From the NCBI GenBank assembly GCA_963669405.2, contig CAXXHF010000001.1, forward strand, positions 186,001 through 250,000: DNA of 64,000 bases, given 5' to 3'. Shown here in pieces: positions 24,816 through 34,516 of this stretch. The translations under genes were made by a program, and so were the position numbers. Numbering within the stretch: position 1 is the stretch's first letter; the number at the start of each line of letters is the position of its first letter. The stretch is from Aureisphaera sp963669405 (GTDB taxonomy: Bacteria; Bacteroidota; Bacteroidia; Flavobacteriales; Flavobacteriaceae). The notes under the pieces are model-generated. The model did not search any database. It saw only the letters and a list, made by a program, of their open reading frames with translations, and was not told the DNA's origin.

Positions 24816-27814
24816 ATTAATGATAATCTAGCGATACATAATAAGGCTATAGCTGCATATGTTTGACTTGTACTACCATCATTACTATTTTTAGTATGTA
24901 TCGATTTGATTGTGAATTTTAAATCGTAATAGGATTTAGGATTTAAAAGGTCTTCGATTGTTGGTTTTATATTTTTTGAACCACCACATCGATAAAACGC
25001 TTCAATCATTTTATCTTGTAAAGAAGTAAACTTTTCTAATTCATTGGTTAATCCTTTTAAAGGATCTAGTAAAGATTGGTCTATACTTAAACCCAAATCA
25101 TTTTCAATCTGTTCTGTAAACTTTGACATCCATTCTCTAGGAAATGCATCATTAAAAGTTCTACTTAGATTTGCTCGATGACCACCCGTTATAGTTTTAT
25201 CTTCAGTATTTAAAAAGTTTTTAATGTTTCTGAAATATTCTAATTGTTCACTTACTTCAGTATTAACTTCATCAATAATAGCACTTAATTTTTGAAGTTT
25301 TCGACCATTCAGTCTCCTGTTTTTTTCGTTGATCTCTCTTAATCGTTTATTAATATTAGATACTAAGTTCTCGTTTAATAGATCATTTTCATCAAAAATT
25401 TCTGGAGGTAATATTTCCTTACACAAACCAACAAAATCTCCGGTATCTTCATACCGTTCTTTTTTACTTTCTAAAAATTCTCTAACAAGAGAGTTGTATT
25501 TAAACAAATATCGATTTTCAAAGCCTTCATTTTCTTTTTTTAGATCTTCTAATTCTTTTTCATCAACAATTTGAACTTTAATACTTCTTTTAAATTCTTT
25601 ATTGAAAAATACTTCAAATTCATCCTTAAGGTCAGTAGTTCTTTTATCACTTTTTATGATAATATCATTTAGTTTTTGAATTGTTTCAAGTTGATTACTT
25701 TTCTTGAGTTCAATATCTTTTAATTTAATAAACTCTCTATAATAATCTTCTGTATTATTAAGTTGAGTTAACAAATTATCGATAGTATTATCTTCATTTT
25801 TTATATAATCATTATCTTTTTTATAGGGGTCGATTTCAGTATCAAAATTTGGAGCCTTAAATGCTTCTAATTCTTTATATAGATTGTCTTCTAGTGTTAT
25901 TAAAGAACTTCTCTTTGCATCAATTTTATCGAAGTTTTTAACTGCTTCACTATAACTTGTATCTATTTCTTTATTTGAAGAGAATAAGTTTGAATATTCT
26001 TTTATATCATCTTCTGAGGCATCAAATAAAATATGAGGTTGTAATTCTTCAATAGTATTTCTGGAATTCCAAGCAATGATATGTTCTTCTAAATTTTTAG
26101 TTTTTTCAAAAACACGTTTAAGGACCTCGTAATTATTTATCTCTTTATTTAATTTATCAATATCAGCAGAAAGTGTACTATCTTGATTCGTAAAATATTG
26201 TCTTATACTCTCTGTGTCATTATTAAATATTGGTTCTGCAACATATTGAACGAACTCACTAATTCCATTAAGGTTTAGCCAAAATCCAATATCTGTTTTC
26301 TTAGTAATATTAATATTATCAATTAATAAGTTAGGTTCAGGTATGTATCGTTTTTCTATTTTATTTGGTTCTTCAATTCTTATACCTTCATTTTGATATT
26401 TATGGATAATACTTTCTTCATCAAGGCTTAATTTTCTTTTTAGATTTAATGCCCAATATGCTAAAGATTTAGAATCATTAATATTATGTAATGCTTTTAA
26501 TTTTTCCTTTACTATTTGTGATTCTTTTAATTGATTTAATTGAACTTCTATTTCTACTAGTATTTTAGTTGGCCATACATCTTTGGTTTCAAAAAAAGGA
26601 AGAATATTTTCTACTTTGAGTGTTTTATTTAAACTATTAATCTTTTCTATAGTATCTTTTGATTTATGATAATTTTGATGTTTTAATATTATCTCATCTT
26701 TACTGCAATCAAATTCTTTAAGCCACCCTTTAAATGTTTTTAGTTTATTATTTTTTGTTTCCCATTCTACTTTTGCTTTATAAACAGTATTATACTCTTC
26801 TAAAATACCCTTTATAGCAGAAGATGTTTCTAAAAGTTTTTGAGTAGCATTTTTTTCTAAAAAGATTAATGACTCAATACTTCTGTCATAGATTTCAAAA
26901 GCTTTAATAAGCTCTCTTTTAGAATTGGAATTTAGAAATTTTTGATAATTATGCTCTATATGAAATAATTGCTCTTTATTATTATCTCTTTCTTGTTTTC
27001 TCTGTAACAATTCTTGTAACTGAAGTTGTTTGTCTTCTAATTTTTTTATTTCAATAGAATTTGACTCAAACAGTTTTACGTCTCCACTTAATTCATCTAC
27101 TGCTTTAATAAAAGCATCATAAAATTTCTTTTCTTTATCATTCCCAAATAAAAAACTTTGAATTCTGTCACTCTTTGTAATATCAAGTGATTCTCTAGAA
27201 AATGCTTGTATGATTTTAGAGTAATTTTCTAATGCTTTATAATTTTTAGATATATCAACAGGTATTATAGTGTTTTTATCACTACACAATAGTTTATGAT
27301 AATGAGTTGTTTTTTGCCAAGATTCACAAGTAAGGTTTAAGGAGTCTGATATATGGTCTTTTAAATATTCAATAGGTAATATATTATCATCTTTTAAAAA
27401 ATCGGAATAACTTAAAAGTGAAGAAAAAGGAATTAGACTTGCTTCTTCGTCAAAATCGGTACCTTCCTGTATGATAAACATATGTGAAGTGCCTGTACTT
27501 TCTAAATATATTCCAATTACAATAAACTTGCCTTTCTCTACTTCAACATTGATAAAGGCATAGCTACTATCTGTTCCTGTGTTTTTAGATTTTAAAACCA
27601 TTGTTTTAGGTTTTCTTGGTCCAGTACTTTTTGTTGGAGAATGAAACGCCGAAGGTCCAACAAAAATGAGTTGGAGCATATCTGCAATCATACTTTTCCC
27701 AGAACCTCCTTCACCAACAAAATCTGTCCTAAAAGTATTAAACTCATAATCAAATGATTGATGATGTATTATACCTAAGGTAGATAGCCTTTTTATTTTA
27801 GGATATTTTTTCAT
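24797..27814 (-). CDS. jetC: Wadjet JetC-like SMC ATPase (frameshifted before its Walker B)
   Basis: A 1005-residue SMC/MukB-like protein. Walker A GEGGSGKS (34-41) lies at the N-terminus, then a long coiled-coil-rich centre, then the signature-like region SQTYAAIALLCIARLSL near the end. The frame stops at EKKFI, just before the Walker B and D-loop, which continue in another frame in 24547-24815. Without them the ATPase head would be incomplete. JetC forms the motor of Wadjet, which extrudes and triggers cleavage of plasmid DNA. The break lies in A8 and could be a sequencing error, a real mutation, or transcriptional slippage. Gene overlaps on both sides (jetB by 4 bases) are typical of a working operon. 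Confidence 0.82.
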   Translation of the reverse strand: MKKYPKIKRLSTLGIIHHQSFDYEFNTFRTDFVGEGGSGKSMIADMLQLIFVGPSAFHSPTKSTGPRKPKTMVLKSKNTGTDSSYAFINVEVEKGKFIVIGIYLESTGTSHMFIIQEGTDFDEEASLIPFSSLLSYSDFLKDDNILPIEYLKDHISDSLNLTCESWQKTTHYHKLLCSDKNTIIPVDISKNYKALENYSKIIQAFSRESLDITKSDRIQSFLFGNDKEKKFYDAFIKAVDELSGDVKLFESNSIEIKKLEDKQLQLQELLQRKQERDNNKEQLFHIEHNYQKFLNSNSKRELIKAFEIYDRSIESLIFLEKNATQKLLETSSAIKGILEEYNTVYKAKVEWETKNNKLKTFKGWLKEFDCSKDEIILKHQNYHKSKDTIEKINSLNKTLKVENILPFFETKDVWPTKILVEIEVQLNQLKESQIVKEKLKALHNINDSKSLAYWALNLKRKLSLDEESIIHKYQNEGIRIEEPNKIEKRYIPEPNLLIDNINITKKTDIGFWLNLNGISEFVQYVAEPIFNNDTESIRQYFTNQDSTLSADIDKLNKEINNYEVLKRVFEKTKNLEEHIIAWNSRNTIEELQPHILFDASEDDIKEYSNLFSSNKEIDTSYSEAVKNFDKIDAKRSSLITLEDNLYKELEAFKAPNFDTEIDPYKKDNDYIKNEDNTIDNLLTQLNNTEDYYREFIKLKDIELKKSNQLETIQKLNDIIIKSDKRTTDLKDEFEVFFNKEFKRSIKVQIVDEKELEDLKKENEGFENRYLFKYNSLVREFLESKKERYEDTGDFVGLCKEILPPEIFDENDLLNENLVSNINKRLREINEKNRRLNGRKLQKLSAIIDEVNTEVSEQLEYFRNIKNFLNTEDKTITGGHRANLSRTFNDAFPREWMSKFTEQIENDLGLSIDQSLLDPLKGLTNELEKFTSLQDKMIEAFYRCGGSKNIKPTIEDLLNPKSYYDLKFTIKSIHTKNSNDGSTSQTYAAIALLCIARLSLIEKKFI

Positions 27815-28449
27815 TTCAATTCATTTAATATTTCATCTATATTTAATATATCTTTTTCATATATTTTTATTAATCTATCGAATGCTGGTAATAAATCAAA
27901 TTCACCATTATTCAATGTAATCCAACCAATTTTTTTAAATTCTGACAATGCTGCATTAATCGTTAAATCTATAGTTTTGTCATTTAGGTTTCCTGGATTT
28001 GTGTTTTTAGATTTTGCAATTAATCTGTATAATCCAGGTTTAATATCTTCATAATCAATCCTTATTTTTTCTTTTAATTTTTGAACTGAATTTAAATCAA
28101 CCTCTCTATTGATAAAAAATATTTCATAAATAATGAACCCAATTATTACATATTCATTTTTTAGTATATGCCTATTAGAAATATTTTTTCGATTTGTTCC
28201 TGAAAAATCTAAAAAGTAATACTTGTAGGGTTCTTCCCCTCCAAAAGTCAAATCAACCTTAAAAATTTTATAATATAATTTTAAACTATCCTCGTTATCT
28301 ACGATATAATCATAATAATCATTTTGTTTTCCTACTTGCTGAAAATGAACTCCATCTTTTAATTGATAATCAAGTTCTGCAAATAAATCCTCTGTTTTTC
28401 TATGTGATAGAAAGCTATCTATTGTTGCTTTATTATTTTCATTTTCCAT
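27811..28449 (-). CDS. jetB: Wadjet JetB-like protein (MukE-like, DUF4194 type)
   Basis: A 212-residue protein between jetA and jetC, overlapping jetA by 31 bases and jetC by 4. By position and winged-helix-like composition (ALSEFKKIGWITLNNGEFDLLPAFDRLI) it fits JetB, the MukE-type subunit of the Wadjet condensin-like complex. The direct sequence evidence is weaker than for JetC and JetD. Confidence 0.7.
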   Translation of the reverse strand: MENENNKATIDSFLSHRKTEDLFAELDYQLKDGVHFQQVGKQNDYYDYIVDNEDSLKLYYKIFKVDLTFGGEEPYKYYFLDFSGTNRKNISNRHILKNEYVIIGFIIYEIFFINREVDLNSVQKLKEKIRIDYEDIKPGLYRLIAKSKNTNPGNLNDKTIDLTINAALSEFKKIGWITLNNGEFDLLPAFDRLIKIYEKDILNIDEILNELK

Positions 28450-29759
28450 AGAGAGATGTTTTGTAAATCACTATTAAGTTCTTTTGATTTTTCTATTTCT
28501 AGTTTTAAATCTTTTCTTTTGTAGGTTCTTTTAATTACTTTATAAATAGCACTTACTGCTATCTGACTATCTATATCTTCTTTTAAAATTTTAAAGAACA
28601 TTTTACTTAAATCAATACCATTTCTTAAATCAATTTCAGACATAATTACAACCTCCCATTTGAGTATCTTATCTTGTTGCTCAATTCTTTGTAAAAGACG
28701 TTGTTTATTTTTCTTAACTAGATCAATATTTTGAGTATAATTTTTCCTTTTTTTAGGCTTTGACGGAAAGAAATCTCTATCTTTTTCTACAACTGTAAAA
28801 TCTGGAGTGTCTATATGGATTACAGGAGTTAAAATGCCAATTGGAAACTCAATAACCTTTTGTGTATTTTGATATTTTATACTACTCTTATCTAAGAGAT
28901 ATCTTGTGAATTTCTGAATTTTTGAATTGAATTGAGGCTTGTTAAGTGTTGAAAATAGTTGTCGTATTTTTGGTTGGATACGTTCTAATTTTCTGTCAAT
29001 AGAAGTTAATCGTTCATTCACATATTTTATAAAATAATGAACTTCAGAAATTAATATATTAACTTCATTATCCTCAATTTCCTTTTCCTCTAGTATTGTT
29101 CTTATTGTTTTAGTTTCTGTATATGCAGATCTAAGTTCTTTACTTTGTTCTTGTGCCTTGTCTAAATTTGTTTCAACACTTTTTAAGACTTCAATAAATT
29201 TCTTTCCAGAAAAATTAGCATCGCTTTTTAGTTGTTCTACAGAATTAAGGATTTGTTTTTCAAGAAAATCAATTTGCTCTCTTAAATCTGGTTCAAACCT
29301 TTTGTATTCGTCTTTTAGCCAATACTTCAAGTTTTCTTCTGAATCAATTGCTCTTAGCGATTTAGTTAAATTTGAGCATATACGCTTAATACGAGTAGGG
29401 TCAAATGCTCCTTTTAAAGTAGTTTTCGCGTGTTCACAAAACTTATATGCATAATCTTTAAAAAAATACTTCTGTGACTCTTGATTATAATCTAGAAAGT
29501 ACTCTTGAAGTTGTCCAATACTTTCACTAAAATCTTCCCACTGATATCTCTCCGATGGTTTGTTTATTGTTGCAAAAGCTTTATGTATATCTTTTTCTGT
29601 GAATTTTTGTTCTACAAAAGTTCCATCAATAACCTTTTCGTACAATAAAACTATCGCTAAGCCTACTTCTCTTTTTGGAAATAAGAGATTATAGATTTTG
29701 GGTTGATTTATTTCTTTTATAAAACTAAATTCTAAATCTTGATTGTTTGTCAATTTCAA
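28419..29759 (-). CDS. jetA: Wadjet JetA-like kleisin (MukF-like, DUF3375 type)
   Basis: A 446-residue, helix-rich protein with coiled-coil segments (about 170-280), a C-terminal basic stretch (PSKPKKRKNYTQN) and a winged-helix-like N-terminus. It is the first gene of the six-gene operon and matches JetA in size, layout and order. An in-frame stop closes the region upstream, and the first usable codon is TTG 29759, so initiation is at TTG. A consensus promoter was not identified upstream. Confidence 0.7.
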   Translation of the reverse strand: MKLTNNQDLEFSFIKEINQPKIYNLLFPKREVGLAIVLLYEKVIDGTFVEQKFTEKDIHKAFATINKPSERYQWEDFSESIGQLQEYFLDYNQESQKYFFKDYAYKFCEHAKTTLKGAFDPTRIKRICSNLTKSLRAIDSEENLKYWLKDEYKRFEPDLREQIDFLEKQILNSVEQLKSDANFSGKKFIEVLKSVETNLDKAQEQSKELRSAYTETKTIRTILEEKEIEDNEVNILISEVHYFIKYVNERLTSIDRKLERIQPKIRQLFSTLNKPQFNSKIQKFTRYLLDKSSIKYQNTQKVIEFPIGILTPVIHIDTPDFTVVEKDRDFFPSKPKKRKNYTQNIDLVKKNKQRLLQRIEQQDKILKWEVVIMSEIDLRNGIDLSKMFFKILKEDIDSQIAVSAIYKVIKRTYKRKDLKLEIEKSKELNSDLQNISLWKMKIIKQQ

Positions 29760-29939
29760 TATTTTTAATTTTCATACATAAATAATTTTATCTTATAGTA
29801 AAAACTATAAAACAATTTTTTAACTTGAGATAATGCTTAGGGAAATTTATAACTCAAAATATAGAGCTTTAAATATAATGAATTTTAACAAGTATTTATT
29901 TGCAGTATTCCGTAATCAGGTGGAAGTAAGAAAGAATAA

Positions 29940-30136
29940 TCCCATTCCATACACATTTTGCCTCCACTCCTCTGCCCTTTCTGCAAAAAGCGTATTCCAT
30001 TACATTTTTAAAGAAACATTAAGGAAGAAAAAATCCAAGAAAATTGGGTTAAAGAACTTCGCTTTTGCCCAAGCAAAGTTACATAACGCGAGTACATTAT
30101 AGTACAAATGTGTCTGTGTAGCCGTTTTGCGCAATT
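29940..30136. repeat. R1 left part, truncated and fused to a regulator gene
   Basis: An R1-like segment from CCATTCCATACACATTTTGCC through CAAATGTGTCTGTGTAGCCGTTTTGCGCAATTGTGC, with a partly decayed inverted repeat (TTCGCTTTTGCCCAAGCAAAGTT). The match to full R1 ends abruptly at about 30136, where the coding sequence of an HxlR regulator begins mid-domain. Confidence 0.7.
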
Positions 30137-30427
30137 GTGCTTGGTGGAAAGTGGAAAACGGTTATTCTTTACCATTTAATGACAAATACATTACGGTATA
30201 ATGAATTGAGAAAGTCTATGCCAACTGTAACTGAAAGAACGTTGAGTTTACAGCTTAAGGTACTGGAAGAAGATGGTTTAATTAAAAGAAAGGTTTATAC
30301 TTCGAAACCACCTTTAAAGGTTGAATATTCTTTGACTGATTTTGGCAAAACTTTAATTCCGTTAATACAATCTATTGCTGATTGGGGAGATTTTGTTGTG
30401 GAAAAATATTCAGCTAAAACAGCATAG
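30137..30427 (+). pseudogene. HxlR-family regulator, 5'-truncated at an R1 junction
   Basis: A 96-residue frame beginning with GTG at LGGKWKTVILYHLM, the middle of the usual HxlR start (family members normally have ~20 more residues with a Cys before this point). The rest of the winged helix is intact: LRYNELRKSMPTVTERTLSLQLKVLEEDGLI, then YSLTDFGKTLIP. The normal 5' end and promoter are replaced by R1 sequence. It may be inactive, or expressed in shortened form from the repeat. Confidence 0.7.
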
Positions 30428-30496
30428 GAATTTGGTTTTAATCAAACCCCTATGCCTTTTTTCAGTTGTCTAACAAAATAGTTACAACAATTTTTT

Positions 30497-31798
30497 TTAG
30501 TAAGAACAATCATGTATTGCCTCATCAATGATAGATATACCAATATCTATTTCATCTTTACTTATAGTTAAAGGTGGCGCAATTCTAAACACACTTCCAT
30601 ATCCTTTCATTCTAACTATGTTCATGTTTAGACCTAATTCTAAACAACGACTACAGATTTGTTGTCCTAACTTATCGTCTGGTTCTTTAGTTTCTCTGTC
30701 TTTAACTATTTCCACACCCAATAACAATCCTTTTCCCCTAACATCTCCTATGCACTCGTGTCTTTCTTGTAACTTTAATAATTGATTTTTTAAATAAGCT
30801 CCATTTTCTATGGCTGCTCTAGCCAATTCTTGCTCATAAAGTATTTCGAAAGCGGCAACCCCGAATGAGGCACAAAAAGGATCTGAAACATGAGATGTAA
30901 TATACACGAAGCCCTCTTTATGACATTCTTCTTCAATCTCTTTGCTTGTAACCATTGCTGCCAAAGGCATGCCTCCTCCTAGTGTTTTGGAGAGTGTTAA
31001 GAAATCCGGAACAACTTCATAATCCTCAAATGCAAAAGTCCTTCCAAGACGACCCAATGCAGTTTGCGCTTCATCAAAGATTAGTAATAAGCCTCTCTCA
31101 TCACAAAGTTCTTTTAGCCGTTTAACATAGCTTGGTTTTAATTCAATCATACCAGCAGCACTCAATAAGGGTTCAGCTATTAATGCGGCATACTCACCTA
31201 CAGATTGCTGATCTACCATTTGCATTCCAACTTCCAAGCAAGTATGGTCACAAGTTCCTTTGCAATGCGCAATTGGACATCGGTATTCATATGGAGCTGG
31301 AATCATTAAACTACCAGGTATTGGCGGTCCATAGCCTTTCCTTGTTTTAGAATAGGTATAGGACTGCGCACCAGCTGTCATACCATGCCATGAACCAGAC
31401 AATCCAATAATCTCAAACCCACCAGTAACTAATTTGGCCATTCTAATGGCAACTTCATTAGACTCTGAGCCTGTATTAAGAAATATACATTTAGACAAAC
31501 TTTCTGGTAGTTCACTGGATAATCTTTTGGAAAGATTAATCACTGGAGGCGATAACATAGAGCTCAGCAAATGAATAGCTTCTTTGCCCGCATTCTCTAA
31601 TATTTCCACAAATTTTGGGTGGTTATGCCCAAAAACAGAACACATTTGCCCCGATGTAAAGTCAAGAATAGCATTCCCTTTTTTGTCATAAATATAGCTT
31701 CCAAAAGCTTTCTCAATTACCAATGGTGAAAACTCTCCGCAATAACGTATTAATGTGTTTTGGGATTCTTTTACTTCCTGAGGATCTAATTCTTGCAT
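30497..31798 (-). CDS. Class III PLP aminotransferase (dialkylglycine decarboxylase-like)
   Basis: A 433-residue class III aminotransferase fold. LLIFDEAQTALGRLG carries the PLP-ring Asp, and LTLSKTLGGGMPLAA carries the Schiff-base Lys. A Cys-rich insertion (YRCPIAHCKGTCDHTC) resembles 2,2-dialkylglycine decarboxylase-like members. It would transfer amino groups from an amino acid to a keto acid; the substrate cannot be told from sequence. The AraC-type gene upstream on the same strand is a likely regulator. Confidence 0.82.
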   Translation of the reverse strand: MQELDPQEVKESQNTLIRYCGEFSPLVIEKAFGSYIYDKKGNAILDFTSGQMCSVFGHNHPKFVEILENAGKEAIHLLSSMLSPPVINLSKRLSSELPESLSKCIFLNTGSESNEVAIRMAKLVTGGFEIIGLSGSWHGMTAGAQSYTYSKTRKGYGPPIPGSLMIPAPYEYRCPIAHCKGTCDHTCLEVGMQMVDQQSVGEYAALIAEPLLSAAGMIELKPSYVKRLKELCDERGLLLIFDEAQTALGRLGRTFAFEDYEVVPDFLTLSKTLGGGMPLAAMVTSKEIEEECHKEGFVYITSHVSDPFCASFGVAAFEILYEQELARAAIENGAYLKNQLLKLQERHECIGDVRGKGLLLGVEIVKDRETKEPDDKLGQQICSRCLELGLNMNIVRMKGYGSVFRIAPPLTISKDEIDIGISIIDEAIHDCSY

Positions 31799-31856
31799 GA
31801 TTTTAATTTTCTATGCAAGTTCAGGTATTCATGTATCTAAAAATTGTAAAATTCTA

Positions 31857-32585
31857 TCATCCTTTAACGATATCCGCATATCGTTTTGGGATCATACCAA
31901 CATTAATTTTGAAATATTTATTGAAATGACTTTGATCAAAAAAACCAGTGTCATAGGCAATGTCTGTAAATGAATTTCTAATTTTAATAAGCTCCTTTGC
32001 CTTTTCTATACGTAGATTTTGTAGATAACGTGTTGGCGAAATTCCTATGTTTGATTTAAAAATACGCTGAAAATGACTTTCACTTAAGTGTGTGATGTCT
32101 GATAGCTCTTCTATTGATATTTTTCTATGAAAATTATCTTCGATATGAACTAAAGCTTTCTTTAAAATAACTTTAGAAGTAGATAGGGTTCCATCTTCGT
32201 TCGCTAAAAATTGTTCAAATATCCTAGAAACTTTGTGCTTCCCATTGGTGTTTGCTCTAATCGCTTCAAACCATTGATCGTATTGTTCTTTGTATAAAGC
32301 GTTGCTTTTTATGATCGTTAAGCCAAGTTTATTATTATCCAAACCAGCAAATGAATGCAATTTAGGAACTCTTATTACCTTATAGTGAAAAAAGGTTTCT
32401 ATTAGTGTTTGATGCGACACATAAGGCGGTATGATTACTAAATCACCTTGTTCCAATTTATATACTGATCTATTGCTAAGAAGGCAAGCACCACCATCTA
32501 TTATATAGGAAAAGGTATACCTGTCCGGATGTAAATGCATCGGAAAGTAATGAGGCCTATCGTAATATATAGTTGCGCATTCCAT
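31857..32585 (-). CDS. AraC-family regulator with cupin-like sensor
   Basis: A 242-residue regulator. The N-terminal half has the cupin pattern HYFPMHLHPDRYTFSYI and DLVIIPPYVSH; the C-terminal 100 residues hold two HTH motifs (ISIEELSDITHLSESHFQRIFKS and FTDIAYDTGFFDQSHFNKYFK). It lies 58 bases upstream of the aminotransferase gene on the same strand and probably activates it in response to a ligand. Confidence 0.85.
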   Translation of the reverse strand: MECATIYYDRPHYFPMHLHPDRYTFSYIIDGGACLLSNRSVYKLEQGDLVIIPPYVSHQTLIETFFHYKVIRVPKLHSFAGLDNNKLGLTIIKSNALYKEQYDQWFEAIRANTNGKHKVSRIFEQFLANEDGTLSTSKVILKKALVHIEDNFHRKISIEELSDITHLSESHFQRIFKSNIGISPTRYLQNLRIEKAKELIKIRNSFTDIAYDTGFFDQSHFNKYFKINVGMIPKRYADIVKG

Positions 32586-32718
32586 ATAAGAAAGTATTCA
32601 CTCAAAATTAAAGAAATTTTTATAACACATTGTAGAAGAAGTACTTTAGAATAGATTTTTTCGAAGAAATTTACGTTATGTTACATTTTTGATATGGGAT
32701 GATTCAATATTAAAACAA

Positions 32719-33576
32719 CTAGTCTATTTTCTCTAATAGTTTTGGGGCTTCTTTGTTGGAGAAATCTATCCAAGGATTCTTTCCCATCCACTTATCCAAT
32801 GTAACACTAGGGTCTTCATAGCGCATTACAAATTTTTCAGGTCCATGAGCAAATGCAACTACTAATCCGTATTCAGCATCTAAAAAACCACCATGTGGTC
32901 CTAATCCCGGGTAGCTTATTCTCCAGCCTAAACCATCAATTTTCACATGACCTAAAGTTAGTTTACCAACAACATTATCTGGTAATACAAAAAACCATGT
33001 CCAAGGACCTCCTGAAACAATTGTCATTACTTCATCTATACCCATTCCGCTATCAGTACTGTTAACATGTAATTTTCCAAATTTGTCTTGAAGAAAAACC
33101 GTTACTTCCGATGATAAGGCTTTCATATCATATACTTTAGGGTACGGAGCCATATTATCTTCGCCAGTAGTTAGTGAACCTCCATTTTCTGCAACTGGTT
33201 TTCTACCTGCTTTTTCTATTTGATGAAGTAAAGCGTCTCTATCTAAATGAAAGGCATCAATCAAATTATTAGCCTCTTCTTCATTTAATGCTCTTGTTTT
33301 TGATGTTTCTAGAATTGGTTTTGCCTTTTCTGGCAATTCTACGGTGCTTACTCGAACACCAACTGAACGCAATACTGTATTAATATCTGCTATACCGACT
33401 GCTTCTTCTCTACCATCACTAAATGATAATTTGATATCTTCTTTAATTTCTTTTTGGGAAGTTACTTTAGTCTTTACGGTAGATTTTTCTTTTTTACTAT
33501 TAGAACATCCTGGTGTTAAAAATAACAACGTGAAAAAAAAGCTACATAGTGAAACTGCTGCTAATCTTGTTTTCAT
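32719..33576 (-). CDS. Lipoprotein of unknown function
   Basis: A 285-residue protein with a lipoprotein signal peptide (MKTRLAAVSLCSFFFTLLFL, lipobox LTPGC, Cys at ~24) and a charged linker, so it should be anchored on a membrane facing the periplasm. The C-terminal half is rich in Gly, Trp and aromatic residues (GGPWTWFFVLPDN). No family is recognised. Confidence 0.65.
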   Translation of the reverse strand: MKTRLAAVSLCSFFFTLLFLTPGCSNSKKEKSTVKTKVTSQKEIKEDIKLSFSDGREEAVGIADINTVLRSVGVRVSTVELPEKAKPILETSKTRALNEEEANNLIDAFHLDRDALLHQIEKAGRKPVAENGGSLTTGEDNMAPYPKVYDMKALSSEVTVFLQDKFGKLHVNSTDSGMGIDEVMTIVSGGPWTWFFVLPDNVVGKLTLGHVKIDGLGWRISYPGLGPHGGFLDAEYGLVVAFAHGPEKFVMRYEDPSVTLDKWMGKNPWIDFSNKEAPKLLEKID

Positions 33577-33652
33577 TTTATTCGTTTTTAATTACACCAC
33601 AAAGGTTAAACTTAATTGAGGTAAAAAAATTAAGATACCTTAAGAAAACTAA

Positions 33653-34243
33653 TTAGCGTAAATTGCTTCGGATAGTACTTAAATGCTCTGGGCTAATGCC
33701 TAAGTATGACGCCACCATATACTGAGGTACATTTTGTTCTATATCCCTGTATTTTTTAATAAAGCTTAGATAACGAGATTCGGCTGTTTCACTCATCGAT
33801 TTTACTGTACGATTTAAATTAGCTACATAAGCTCTTTCCATTTTAATTCTAAAAAAACGTTCTATTGCTGGTATTTTATTAAAAAGATTATCTAAATCAT
33901 CTCTATGGACTTGTAAAATAGTGCTTGGTTGAAGCGCCTGAATATAATATTGAGCTATGGTTTTAGTCAAATAACTATACAGATCATTAATCCACCAACC
34001 TTTTATTCCAAATTGCACAGTATATTCTTGCCCAGATTCATTAATATAATAAGACCTAAGGCAACCATCAGAAATAAAGCGCATATAGTTAGATACTTCA
34101 TCAGTATGCAAGAGAATTTCTTTTTTAGTTAACTCTTTAGGCTTAAATGCATCAATAATTAATGGTATATCCTTTTCAGAAATAGCAACTAGTTCTTTGA
34201 TGTTTTCAATTAAAGGAATATGTATATCTTCGTTTGCTATCAT
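33653..34243 (-). CDS. Crp/Fnr-family regulator
   Basis: A 196-residue protein with a cyclic-nucleotide-binding-like beta-roll in the first ~120 residues (FISDGCLRSYYINESGQEYTVQFG) and a short C-terminal HTH (VPQYMVASYLGISPEHLSTIRSNLR). No Cys set for an iron-sulphur cluster is seen, so it is a CRP-like rather than a FNR-like sensor. It is common in Bacteroidota as a stand-alone regulator; its targets are not evident. Confidence 0.82.
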   Translation of the reverse strand: MIANEDIHIPLIENIKELVAISEKDIPLIIDAFKPKELTKKEILLHTDEVSNYMRFISDGCLRSYYINESGQEYTVQFGIKGWWINDLYSYLTKTIAQYYIQALQPSTILQVHRDDLDNLFNKIPAIERFFRIKMERAYVANLNRTVKSMSETAESRYLSFIKKYRDIEQNVPQYMVASYLGISPEHLSTIRSNLR

Positions 34244-34374
34244 AAGTACACAAGTTAAGCAGACTAAATATAAGGAACTAACCAGTAAAGAAATAGGTGC
34301 TCGCGAACCCTTCGGGTTTCATTAAAATCGTAAACAAACTTCTGGAAATCAATTTTTCAAGAAACTGTAGTCTA

Positions 34375-34497
34375 AACTTTCGCTTTTATCCAAAACTCAA
34401 GTTGCAAAACACAAGGATATTATATAAAATATCCCAGGAAGTCTCGTAGGGACACAATAAGCCTTAGTATTTGCTCATTAAAGTTCTATGAGGCCGA
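34375..34497. repeat. Decayed R1 fragment
   Basis: Contains AAAATATCCCAGGAAGTC, CGTAGGGACACAATAA and a TCTATGAGGCCG end that match internal and right-end parts of R1 with many changes and large gaps. It lies between the Crp gene and the monooxygenase-like gene and marks older cassette activity. Confidence 0.6.
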
Positions 34498-34516
34498 AAA
34501 TGAAACTACCATATGG

